NCBI GenBank assembly: GCA_026416755.1
Contig: JAOAEP010000178.1
Span: forward strand, 1-18,290
Reading direction: 5' to 3'
DNA from: a bacterium
GTDB lineage: Bacteria; Ratteibacteria; UBA8468; B48-G9; JAFGKM01
Length of the DNA: 18,290 nucleotides
Of this stretch, positions 8,053-15,118 are shown piece after piece. The notes under the pieces were generated by a model. It was not told the origin of the DNA. It saw only the letters and a list, made by a program, of their open reading frames with translations, and made no database searches. The position numbers and the translations under genes are program-made. Position 1 is the first letter of the stretch. Each line of letters begins with the position of its first letter.

Positions 8053-9639
8053 ATGAGAAAAAGGAAAGTTTTTAACCAATTTTTATTAAAAAATTTAATA
8101 ATTTGGTTTTTTGTTTTATCTTATAAACTTTATGCAAGAGAAATAATAAAGCCATATGAAATAGAAAATTGGACTATTCCAGAAAGTGAAATTGATAGAT
8201 ATGTTTTTTCTTACCTTAAAAAACTAAATATTAAACCATCTTTTCCATGTTCTGATGAGGTTTTTATTAGAAGAATTTATCTTGATACAATCGGAATTTT
8301 ACCTCAACCGCAGGAAGTAATTGATTTTATTAATGATAAAAACCCTGATAAAAGAAAGAAAATTATTGATAAACTACTCGAAAAAAAAGAATTTGCAGAA
8401 TACTGGTCTATGAAATGGGCAGATATATTAAGAATAAAATCAGAATTTCCAATTAATCTCTGGCCAAATGGAGTTCAGGCATACTATATGTGGATACTTA
8501 ATTCTTTGAAAGATAATAAACCCTATGATAAATTTGTGAGAGAACTTCTTACATCAAGTGGAAGTAATTTTAGAGTCCCACCTGTAAATTTTTACCGAGC
8601 TCTTCAAGGGAGAACACCTTCTTCAATTGCTTCTGCTGTTTGTCTAACATTTTTAGGTATTAGATTTGAAAAACTTCCCAAACAAATCCAAGATGGAATG
8701 AGCAATTTTTTTTCAAAAATTTCTTATAAAAAGTCACTTGAATGGAAAGAAGAAATCGTTTATGTCAATTTGGAAAATGAAGAAGCATTAGAAGCAACTT
8801 TCCCTGATGGAACAAAGGTGAAAATTCAACCTAATAGAGATCCTAGAGAGGTTTTTGCTGATTGGCTTATAAGACCTGAAAACCCATATTTTTCAAAAAA
8901 TATAGTAAATAGGATATGGAGTTGGATTTTTGGTAGAGGTATAATACATCCCCCAGATGACATAGGACCTCATAATCCTCCAATTATTCCAGAACTTTTA
9001 AATTATCTTGAAAAAGAATTAGTAAACTCAAATTATAATTTGAAACATATTTATCGCATTATTTTCAATTCAAGAACATATCAACAATCATTTATTCCTT
9101 ATGAAAAAAATCTGGAAAATGAAAGATATTTTGCATCTTATCCTGTAAGGAGAATTGAAGCAGAAGTATTATTGGATATTATCAATAATATTTTAGGGAG
9201 TGGGAATGAATATGTAAGTCAAATACCGGAACCATTTACATTTATACCATCTGAACAAAGAAATGTTTTGCTTGGAGACGGAAGTATTACAGGGCCTTTT
9301 CTTGAACTATTTGGTAGACCACCAAGAGATACTGGTTATGAATCTGAAAGAAGTAATAAAATTACAGAAGAACAGATAAGATACCTTTTAAATTCTTCTG
9401 AACTACATAGAAAAATTCAATCTAGTTCTTATATAAAAACACTCATAAGAGAAACAAGGGGTGATAAAAGGAAAATTGTTGAAAATATTTATCTTAAATT
9501 ACTTTCAAGATATCCAATGGAATTTGAAGTAGAGATTTTATTTAACTATTTTAGTGATACAAATATTCCTTTAAATCAATGTATTGAAGATATAATTTGG
9601 GCATTGATAAATAATAAAGAATTTTTGTATAAGCATTAG
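8053..9639 (+). CDS. Exported DUF1549/DUF1553 protein without the CxxCH motif
   Basis: Protein of 528 residues with a Sec-type signal peptide (basic MRKRK, a hydrophobic stretch to about residue 25, likely cleavage after LYA at about 29). The DUF1549 domain spans roughly 45-250 (ESEIDRYVFSYLKK, FIRRIYLDTIGILPQP). DUF1553 spans roughly 265-520 (FADWLIRPENPYFSKNIVNR, IFGRGIIHPPDDIG, RTYQQS, RRIEAEVLLD). Planctomycete homologues normally carry a haem-type CxxCH segment after LGIR in DUF1549 and often an N-terminal cytochrome domain. Here the text runs LGIRFEKLPKQIQDG, with no cysteine pair and about ten residues shorter, and there is no cytochrome domain. Biochemical function of the family is not established. 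It forms a trio with the next two exported proteins and starts 32 bases after the ATPase gene. Confidence 0.88.
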   Translation: MRKRKVFNQFLLKNLIIWFFVLSYKLYAREIIKPYEIENWTIPESEIDRYVFSYLKKLNIKPSFPCSDEVFIRRIYLDTIGILPQPQEVIDFINDKNPDKRKKIIDKLLEKKEFAEYWSMKWADILRIKSEFPINLWPNGVQAYYMWILNSLKDNKPYDKFVRELLTSSGSNFRVPPVNFYRALQGRTPSSIASAVCLTFLGIRFEKLPKQIQDGMSNFFSKISYKKSLEWKEEIVYVNLENEEALEATFPDGTKVKIQPNRDPREVFADWLIRPENPYFSKNIVNRIWSWIFGRGIIHPPDDIGPHNPPIIPELLNYLEKELVNSNYNLKHIYRIIFNSRTYQQSFIPYEKNLENERYFASYPVRRIEAEVLLDIINNILGSGNEYVSQIPEPFTFIPSEQRNVLLGDGSITGPFLELFGRPPRDTGYESERSNKITEEQIRYLLNSSELHRKIQSSSYIKTLIRETRGDKRKIVENIYLKLLSRYPMEFEVEILFNYFSDTNIPLNQCIEDIIWALINNKEFLYKH

Positions 9640-9647
9640 GGGGGAGT

Positions 9648-10940
9648 ATGAGATATAGAAAAATATTATGGTTTTTTTTAACAATATTTTTGTTATGTTG
9701 TAAGAATTCTTTTTCTCAATCAGAAATAAAACCAAAAGCGAAAAGTGTTATTCAGATATGGCTATGGGGAGGCCCTTCTCATCTTGATACTTTTGACCCT
9801 AAACCATTTGCTGGTTATGATTATGCAGGACCATTTAAATCAATTGCTACAAATGTTCCTGGGATTGAAATAAATGAACTACTTGTAAATCTTGCGAAAT
9901 TAGCTGATAAATATTCAATTATAAGAAGTATGACCCATGGAATTAATGCACATGAAACTGCTTCTTATTTAATGCAAACTGGACACTCTTCAGAAGAAAA
10001 TTTGGTATATCCTGCAATTGGAGCAGTTGTTTCACTTTTTAAAGGATATGATTATGGTTATAAAGGAATTCTTCCTCCTTATATAGTTCTTACTACGTCT
10101 CAAGGTAGATTTTCAGAATGTGGATTTCTTGGAGAGAAATATAAACCTTTCATTACAGGTGGAGACCCAAATAGAACACCTTTTGCAGTTGAAGGAATAG
10201 TTCTTGAAGGAATAACTGAAACAAGGAAAAATGCAAGAAGACACCTTCTTTATTCAATAGATGTTCTCGGGAAATTGGTTCCATGGATTAAAGAATTTGA
10301 GTGGTTTGATTTATGTAGAGAAAAGGCGTATGAAATAATCTCTGGGGAAATATCAAAAGTATTTGATTTAACAACCGAACCAGAGGAAGTTAGAAATATG
10401 TATGGGAGAAATACTTTTGGTCAGTCATGTCTTGTAGCCAGGAGGTTAATTGAAAAAGGCGTTGTTTATGTGACTATAAACTATAAGGGTTGGGATACTC
10501 ACAGCAATCATTTCCAGCAAATGAGACAAAAACTTCCAGAATTTGATATGGGTCTTTCTTCACTCATTAAGGATTTGTCTGAAAGAGGGCTTCTGGATAC
10601 CACAATAATATGGGTTTCTGGAGAATTTGGTAGAACACCTAAAATTCAATGGGAGCCGCCTTGGAATGGGGGAAGAAATCATTATGGGAAATGTTTTTCA
10701 GTTTTAGTTTGTGGAGGTGGATTTAAAGGAGGTTGCATAGTGGGTGCGAGTGATGAGAAGGGAGAAAATGTAGTGGAAAGACCTGTATATCCAAGAGATT
10801 TACTTGGAAGTATTTATTATCTTTTAGGTATTGACCCTGAATCAAAATTTCCAGAAAAATTTGGAAAAAATGTTACAATTTTACCTCCAATTGATAAAGG
10901 TAATAAAATAGGATTATTGAAGGAGATTATGAATGAATAA
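9648..10940 (+). CDS. Exported DUF1501 protein (alkaline-phosphatase/sulfatase-like fold)
   Basis: Protein of 430 residues. Conserved DUF1501 blocks are present in order: WLWGGPSHLDTFDPKP (about 38-53), GPFKSIATNVPGI (61-73), IIRSMTHGINAHE (91-103), GWDTHSNHF (281-289), SGEFGRTPKI (324-333), NGGRNHYG (340-347) and RPVYPRDLLGSIYYLLGID (378-396). The family is related to alkaline phosphatases and sulfatases; no activity is proven. Most homologues I know carry a Tat signal with twin arginines. This one has a Sec-type leader (MRYRKILWFFLTIFLL) with likely cleavage near SFS/Q at 23. A GGGGGAG ribosome site sits immediately before the ATG. It lies 8 bases after the DUF1549 gene and overlaps the PPC-repeat gene by 8 bases, so the three are co-expressed. 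Confidence 0.9.
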   Translation: MRYRKILWFFLTIFLLCCKNSFSQSEIKPKAKSVIQIWLWGGPSHLDTFDPKPFAGYDYAGPFKSIATNVPGIEINELLVNLAKLADKYSIIRSMTHGINAHETASYLMQTGHSSEENLVYPAIGAVVSLFKGYDYGYKGILPPYIVLTTSQGRFSECGFLGEKYKPFITGGDPNRTPFAVEGIVLEGITETRKNARRHLLYSIDVLGKLVPWIKEFEWFDLCREKAYEIISGEISKVFDLTTEPEEVRNMYGRNTFGQSCLVARRLIEKGVVYVTINYKGWDTHSNHFQQMRQKLPEFDMGLSSLIKDLSERGLLDTTIIWVSGEFGRTPKIQWEPPWNGGRNHYGKCFSVLVCGGGFKGGCIVGASDEKGENVVERPVYPRDLLGSIYYLLGIDPESKFPEKFGKNVTILPPIDKGNKIGLLKEIMNE

Positions 10941-13200
10941 ACTTATAAAAATATTTTTTGTAATGCTTTTAATAAAAAAATTAATTTGGCCTCAGATGTC
11001 TTCTAACCAACCATCAATAGGTTATGTTTACCCATCGGGAGGACAAAGAGGGACTATCGTTGAGTTTATTGTCGGAGGGCAGAATATAAGAGGTGCAAGG
11101 GATGTTTATTTTTCAAATAAAAAAATTAAAGTTATAAGTGTTACTCCTATCCCACCTTTAAATCCTCAACAAAAACGGCTGCTAACAAAAAATATAAGAG
11201 AGATTGTAGGGAGTTGGTATAGAAAAGATTTTAAAAAACCAGAAATAACTTATGAAATGGAAGGAGTTAAACTGCCCAATCATCCATTACTTAAAGACCT
11301 TGAAAATAAAACATTTGATGAAATAAAAAATATAATAGAGATTTTTTTAACACCTTATAGAACTGAACAGATAAAAAGGTCAATTCAGGAAAAAGTATTG
11401 GTAAAAGCAGAAATTGCTTCAGATATTGAACCAGGTGTTTATGAGTTAAAAATTCAAACATTCTCTGGATTAACAAATTCATTAAATTTTTATGTAAGTG
11501 ATGTTAAGGAGGTAAAAGAAAAAGAAAAGATTCCTTTCTTTACCGTATTTGACCCACCTAAAGAAGTTTTTGATACACCCATAATCATAAATGGACAAAT
11601 TTTTCCAGGAGATATTGACAAATTTTATTTCAATGCAAAAAAAGGACAAAAATTGATAATTGAACTTAAAGGGAGAGATATTATTCCATTTATGGCAGAT
11701 GCTGTTCCTGGATGGTTTCAAGGAGTTTTAACGTTGTATGATTCAAAAGGGAAAGAAATTGCTTTTGTAGATGACTATTATTTCAATCCTGACCCTGTAA
11801 TTTTTTTTGAAGTTCCTTATGATGATGAATATATTATTGAAGTTAGAGATGCAATATATCGTGGTAGAGAAGATTTTGTATACCGACTTTTTATAGGAGA
11901 GAAACCATTTATTACCTATATATTCCCCCCAGGAGCAGAAAAATATGAAGAGGCGGTTGTTTCTATATATGGATGGAATTTAGATACAAAAATGATTAAA
12001 CTTAATACAGATCTTGAAGAAGATAAAATTTATAAATTAAATGTTAAACCAAAAGGTCTTGTTTCAAACGATGTTTGCTATATTATTAACGATATACAAC
12101 AAATAGATGAAAAAGAACCAAATGATATTTTTAAAAATGCCAATTTTATCCTCATCCCTCAAATAGTTAATGGGAAAATTTCAAAAAAAGGAGATGTTGA
12201 TAATTTTAAATTTAAATGTTCTAAAGGAGATAAAATAGCAATTGAAGTTTATAGTAGGAGATTAGGTTATCCCCTTGATTCTTTAATTTTACTCACAGAT
12301 TCTAATGGAAAAATATTGGCTAAAAATGACGATTATTTTGATAAAAGTTTTGATATTCTTACACATCATGCTGATTCTTATATATTATTTGAGGTTCCCA
12401 AAGATGATGTATATTATTTGAAAATTATAGATGCTCAATCACATGGTGGAGAGGAATATATTTACAGAATAAGGATTGAAAAAGCAAAACCTAACTTTGA
12501 TCTTTTTGTTTCTCCCTCATCTATAAATATCCCCTTGGGGGCCACAGTCCCTTTTTATATTTATGCTGTGAGAAAGGATGGCTTTGATGGAGAAATAGAA
12601 ATTTATATAAAAGACCCTCCAGAAGGTTTAACTTTAAATGGTAATAAAATTCCAAAAGGAAAAGATAAAATATGTTTAACAATTACTGCAAACTCATCAT
12701 TTATTTCCTTCAACAACCCAATCCCAATAAAGATTGAAGGAATTGCAAATATAAATGGCCACAATATAAAAAAAGTTGCTACACCTTGTGATGAAATGAT
12801 GCAAGCATTTGCTTATTTTCACCTTGTTCCTGTTTCTGAATTACTTGTTTTTGTTAACAGAAGAAGATTTTCTACAGTTCCAATTTTTTTAAATGAAATT
12901 AATATTTTAAAAATTCCAATTGGTGGAAAGGTAAAAATTGAAGGGAAAACATCTATAAATCCTGAAAGTGAGAAAATTATATTAGAAGTGAAAGAACCTA
13001 CTGAAGGTATTTCAATAGAAGATATTAAAATTGAAAATGGAATAATAAGTTTTTTTGTGAAAGTGGATAATAAAGTTAAAAAAGGATTTACTGGGAATCT
13101 TATTATTGAAGTTTTTACGGAATATATAAGTGAAAAAGAAAAAAAATCCCAGAGAGTTTCAAAAGGTTTTTTGCCTGCAATAATGTTTGAGATAATATGA
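10933..13200 (+). CDS. Large exported protein with IPT-like and PPC domains
   Basis: Protein of 755 residues with a signal peptide (MNKLIKIFFVMLLIKKLIW). After it comes an IPT/TIG-like start (YVYPSGGQRGTIVEFIVGGQ, about 31-50) typical of planctomycete proteins found beside DUF1549/DUF1501 genes. Two pre-peptidase C-terminal (PPC) beta-sandwiches follow: about 215-321 and 393-515. The second has the classic EPNDIFKNAN opening, and both end in acidic turns with FEVP and a DA-x-GGE/GRE motif. An IPT-like linker lies between them at about 323-385, and the rest (about 520-755) is beta-rich, Ig-like. No protease or other catalytic motif is visible, so it is probably a binding or scaffold partner outside the cytoplasm. 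An AGGAG ribosome site at 10921-10925 sits inside the end of the DUF1501 gene. Confidence 0.85.
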   Translation: MNKLIKIFFVMLLIKKLIWPQMSSNQPSIGYVYPSGGQRGTIVEFIVGGQNIRGARDVYFSNKKIKVISVTPIPPLNPQQKRLLTKNIREIVGSWYRKDFKKPEITYEMEGVKLPNHPLLKDLENKTFDEIKNIIEIFLTPYRTEQIKRSIQEKVLVKAEIASDIEPGVYELKIQTFSGLTNSLNFYVSDVKEVKEKEKIPFFTVFDPPKEVFDTPIIINGQIFPGDIDKFYFNAKKGQKLIIELKGRDIIPFMADAVPGWFQGVLTLYDSKGKEIAFVDDYYFNPDPVIFFEVPYDDEYIIEVRDAIYRGREDFVYRLFIGEKPFITYIFPPGAEKYEEAVVSIYGWNLDTKMIKLNTDLEEDKIYKLNVKPKGLVSNDVCYIINDIQQIDEKEPNDIFKNANFILIPQIVNGKISKKGDVDNFKFKCSKGDKIAIEVYSRRLGYPLDSLILLTDSNGKILAKNDDYFDKSFDILTHHADSYILFEVPKDDVYYLKIIDAQSHGGEEYIYRIRIEKAKPNFDLFVSPSSINIPLGATVPFYIYAVRKDGFDGEIEIYIKDPPEGLTLNGNKIPKGKDKICLTITANSSFISFNNPIPIKIEGIANINGHNIKKVATPCDEMMQAFAYFHLVPVSELLVFVNRRRFSTVPIFLNEINILKIPIGGKVKIEGKTSINPESEKIILEVKEPTEGISIEDIKIENGIISFFVKVDNKVKKGFTGNLIIEVFTEYISEKEKKSQRVSKGFLPAIMFEII

Positions 13201-13212
13201 AAGGGGTAAAAT

Positions 13213-14394
13213 ATGGAAAAAAAAAGATTCGCATTTAAAGAAGTTCCAGTTGAAATAAGGTGTGCTTTATTTAAAGGGAAAGAAGGAATAAATGAGTATC
13301 ATTTAAGTTTTTCCCCTATAAAAAGAGAGAGTTTTCAAATGCAGTTAAAATGGATATATGAAGCATATATAAAAACCCTTGAAATACTTAATATTGAAGA
13401 AGAGACATGTGTTTTTAGAAGATTTTTTTGTAGCGATCTATATAATCAATTAATATACTTAAAAGAGATGGATTTTTCAAATCCTGAAAATAATTCAAAT
13501 CTTGTAGGTATCTCATTAATATGTCAACCCCCGGGTCCATTTGCAAGAATAAGCATGTGGGCATATCATGTAAAAGACAACAAAAAAAATATTGAAAAAG
13601 AAAAAATGGGGAATACCATATCGTTAAAAAGAGATAATCTAATTCATAACTGGACAACAGGTCTATTCAATAATAAATTAGATTCTGTATATGAACAAAC
13701 AAAGAATATAATTGAGACCTACTTAAATTTACTTAAAGAAAAAAACATGAAACTTTCTGAAAATGTTATAAGAACATGGTTTTTTCTTAAAAATATAGAT
13801 ACCGATTATAAAGATTTTGTAGTTGCAAGAAGAGAAATCTATGCACAAAATGGTTTAACACCAGATACTCATTTTATTGCCAGTACAGGTGTGGGAGGTT
13901 CTTATTATGATGTAAAAGCCAAAGTAGTTATGGATGCATACTCTATTTCGGGTCTTTATAAAAAACAGATAAAATTTTTAATGGCTCCTGAATATTTAAG
14001 TCCTACCTATATTTATGGGGTAACATTTGAAAGGGGTGTTTCTATTTCTTATTCAGATAGGAAGCATATTATTATTTCAGGTACAGCAAGTATAAATAAT
14101 AAAGGAGAAATTATGTATGAGAGAGATATAAATCTTCAAACAGAAAGAACCCTTACTAATATTCAAGCATTATTAAAAAATGAAAATGCAAATTTAGATG
14201 ACATAATGATTTTTGTTGTATATGTCAGAGATCCAATTGACTGGTATTTTGTTGAGAAAAAAATGAAAAGTAGATTTAAAGATACACCAATAATTTTTGC
14301 TAATGCTTCTGTTTGTCGTCCTGGGTGGCTTGTTGAAATAGAAGGAATTGCGGTTGTTCCATCTTCAAATTCAGAACTTCCTTCTTTTCTATAA
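13213..14394 (+). CDS. Large RidA/YjgF-like protein with tandem Rid-like modules
   Basis: Protein of 393 residues without signal peptide or membrane segments. The C-terminal module (about 270-390) matches RidA: HIIISGTASINNKGE, ERTLTNIQALL, a VYVRDPIDW strand and CRPGWLVEIEGIAVV with Arg369 and Glu375/377 at the places of the RidA substrate-binding Arg and Glu. The N-terminal third (about 25-120) looks like a second, degenerate Rid fold (VFRRFFCSDLYNQL, SLICQPPGPFARISMWAYH), and the middle (about 150-225) a third. Similar long proteins include the chorismatase (FkbO/Hyg5) group and uncharacterised Rid-like proteins of Bacteroidetes and PVC bacteria; I cannot choose between them. The AAGGGG ribosome site at 13201-13206 starts right after the previous stop, so it probably ends the long transcription unit. 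Confidence 0.78.
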   Translation: MEKKRFAFKEVPVEIRCALFKGKEGINEYHLSFSPIKRESFQMQLKWIYEAYIKTLEILNIEEETCVFRRFFCSDLYNQLIYLKEMDFSNPENNSNLVGISLICQPPGPFARISMWAYHVKDNKKNIEKEKMGNTISLKRDNLIHNWTTGLFNNKLDSVYEQTKNIIETYLNLLKEKNMKLSENVIRTWFFLKNIDTDYKDFVVARREIYAQNGLTPDTHFIASTGVGGSYYDVKAKVVMDAYSISGLYKKQIKFLMAPEYLSPTYIYGVTFERGVSISYSDRKHIIISGTASINNKGEIMYERDINLQTERTLTNIQALLKNENANLDDIMIFVVYVRDPIDWYFVEKKMKSRFKDTPIIFANASVCRPGWLVEIEGIAVVPSSNSELPSFL

Positions 14395-14401
14395 TAAAAT
14401 T

Positions 14402-14429
14402 TTGACAAACTATAAAAAAGTGATAAATA
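14402..14429 (+). promoter_or_regulatory. Probable promoter of the SGNH hydrolase gene
   Basis: A perfect TTGACA at 14402-14407, a 16-base spacer and TAAATA at 14424-14429 preceded by an extended -10 TG at 14421-14422. It sits in the 66-base gap after the Rid-like gene and before a strong GGGAGGG ribosome site at 14447-14453. The -10 hexamer is only a partial match. Confidence 0.5.
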
Positions 14430-14460
14430 TAAAAACTTACTAAAAAGGGAGGGTTATAGA

Positions 14461-15118
14461 ATGGAGTTTAAAATAAAAAATAATGAGAGTATTTTATATA
14501 TTGGGGATAGTATAACTGATTGTGGAAGAAGAGACCAGTTCAGACCTATTGGTAATGGTTACGTAAAATTTTTTTCAGATATACTCATTTCAAATATTCC
14601 TGATAGAAAAATAAAAGTATTTAATAAAGGTATTAGTGGAAATACTATACTTGACCTTGTAAATAGATGGGAAGACGATGTTATTTATCAAAAAAGTAAT
14701 TGGTTAAGTATTTTGATAGGAATAAATGATATACAAAAGGTTTTAAGAAAAGAAAATGGATGGACTGAATTTACACCAGAAAATTATAGGAAAAGGTATG
14801 ATTATATTCTAAAAAGATATTCTAAAAAGAACAATTGAAAAACTTAATTGTAAAATAATTCTTATTGAACCATTTTATATTTCAACTGATAATACTGATA
14901 ATTTTAGAGGGAAAGTTTTAAAAAAGTTAATTGAATATATTGAAATAGTTGAAGAAATGAGTAGAAAATATGAAACCTACCATTTAAAAATTCACAGAAT
15001 TTTTCAAGAATATCTTAAATATTTTGAACCAGAAACTTTTGCACCAGAACCAGTTCATCCAAATTCAATAGGACATTTTCTAATCGCTAATGAACTTTTC
15101 AAACTACTTTTAGAATAA
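14461..15118 (+). pseudogene. SGNH/GDSL hydrolase, frame broken by a 13-bp tandem duplication
   Basis: The first 125 codons carry the SGNH blocks: ILYIGDSITDCG with the nucleophile Ser, GISGNTILDL with the Gly, and IGINDI with the Asn. The frame stops with TGA at 14836-14838. In the next frame the protein continues without a break to a stop at 15116-15118: LNCKIILIEPF and FAPEPVHPNSIGH, which contains the catalytic His. A perfect direct repeat at 14804-14830 explains the shift. Removing one 13-bp copy joins YDYILKR directly to TIEKLNCK and gives a normal 214-residue family member. The family hydrolyses carboxyl esters such as acetylated sugars; no signal peptide, so cytosolic. The catalytic Asp position (DGVH in relatives) is Glu here (EPVH). 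It could be a true pseudogene, a reversible switch or an assembly error. The 3' end overlaps the ATPase gene on the other strand by nine bases. Confidence 0.88.
14804..14830 (+). repeat. Perfect 13-bp tandem duplication inside the SGNH gene
   Basis: The unit tattctaaaaaga occurs at 14805-14817 and again at 14818-14830 with no mismatch, and the periodicity extends one base to the left. Because 13 is not a multiple of three, the extra copy shifts the reading frame. Removing one copy restores an uninterrupted gene. Confidence 0.95.

Noticed and set aside
14163..14408. Minus-strand frame over the end of the Rid-like gene
   Set aside because: It is entirely antisense to a conserved coding region and shows no own ribosome site or domain.
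14804..14838. Programmed frameshifting as an explanation for the split SGNH gene
   Set aside because: The short A-runs look slippery, but an exact 13-bp duplication whose removal restores the gene is a simpler explanation, and no stimulatory structure is visible.
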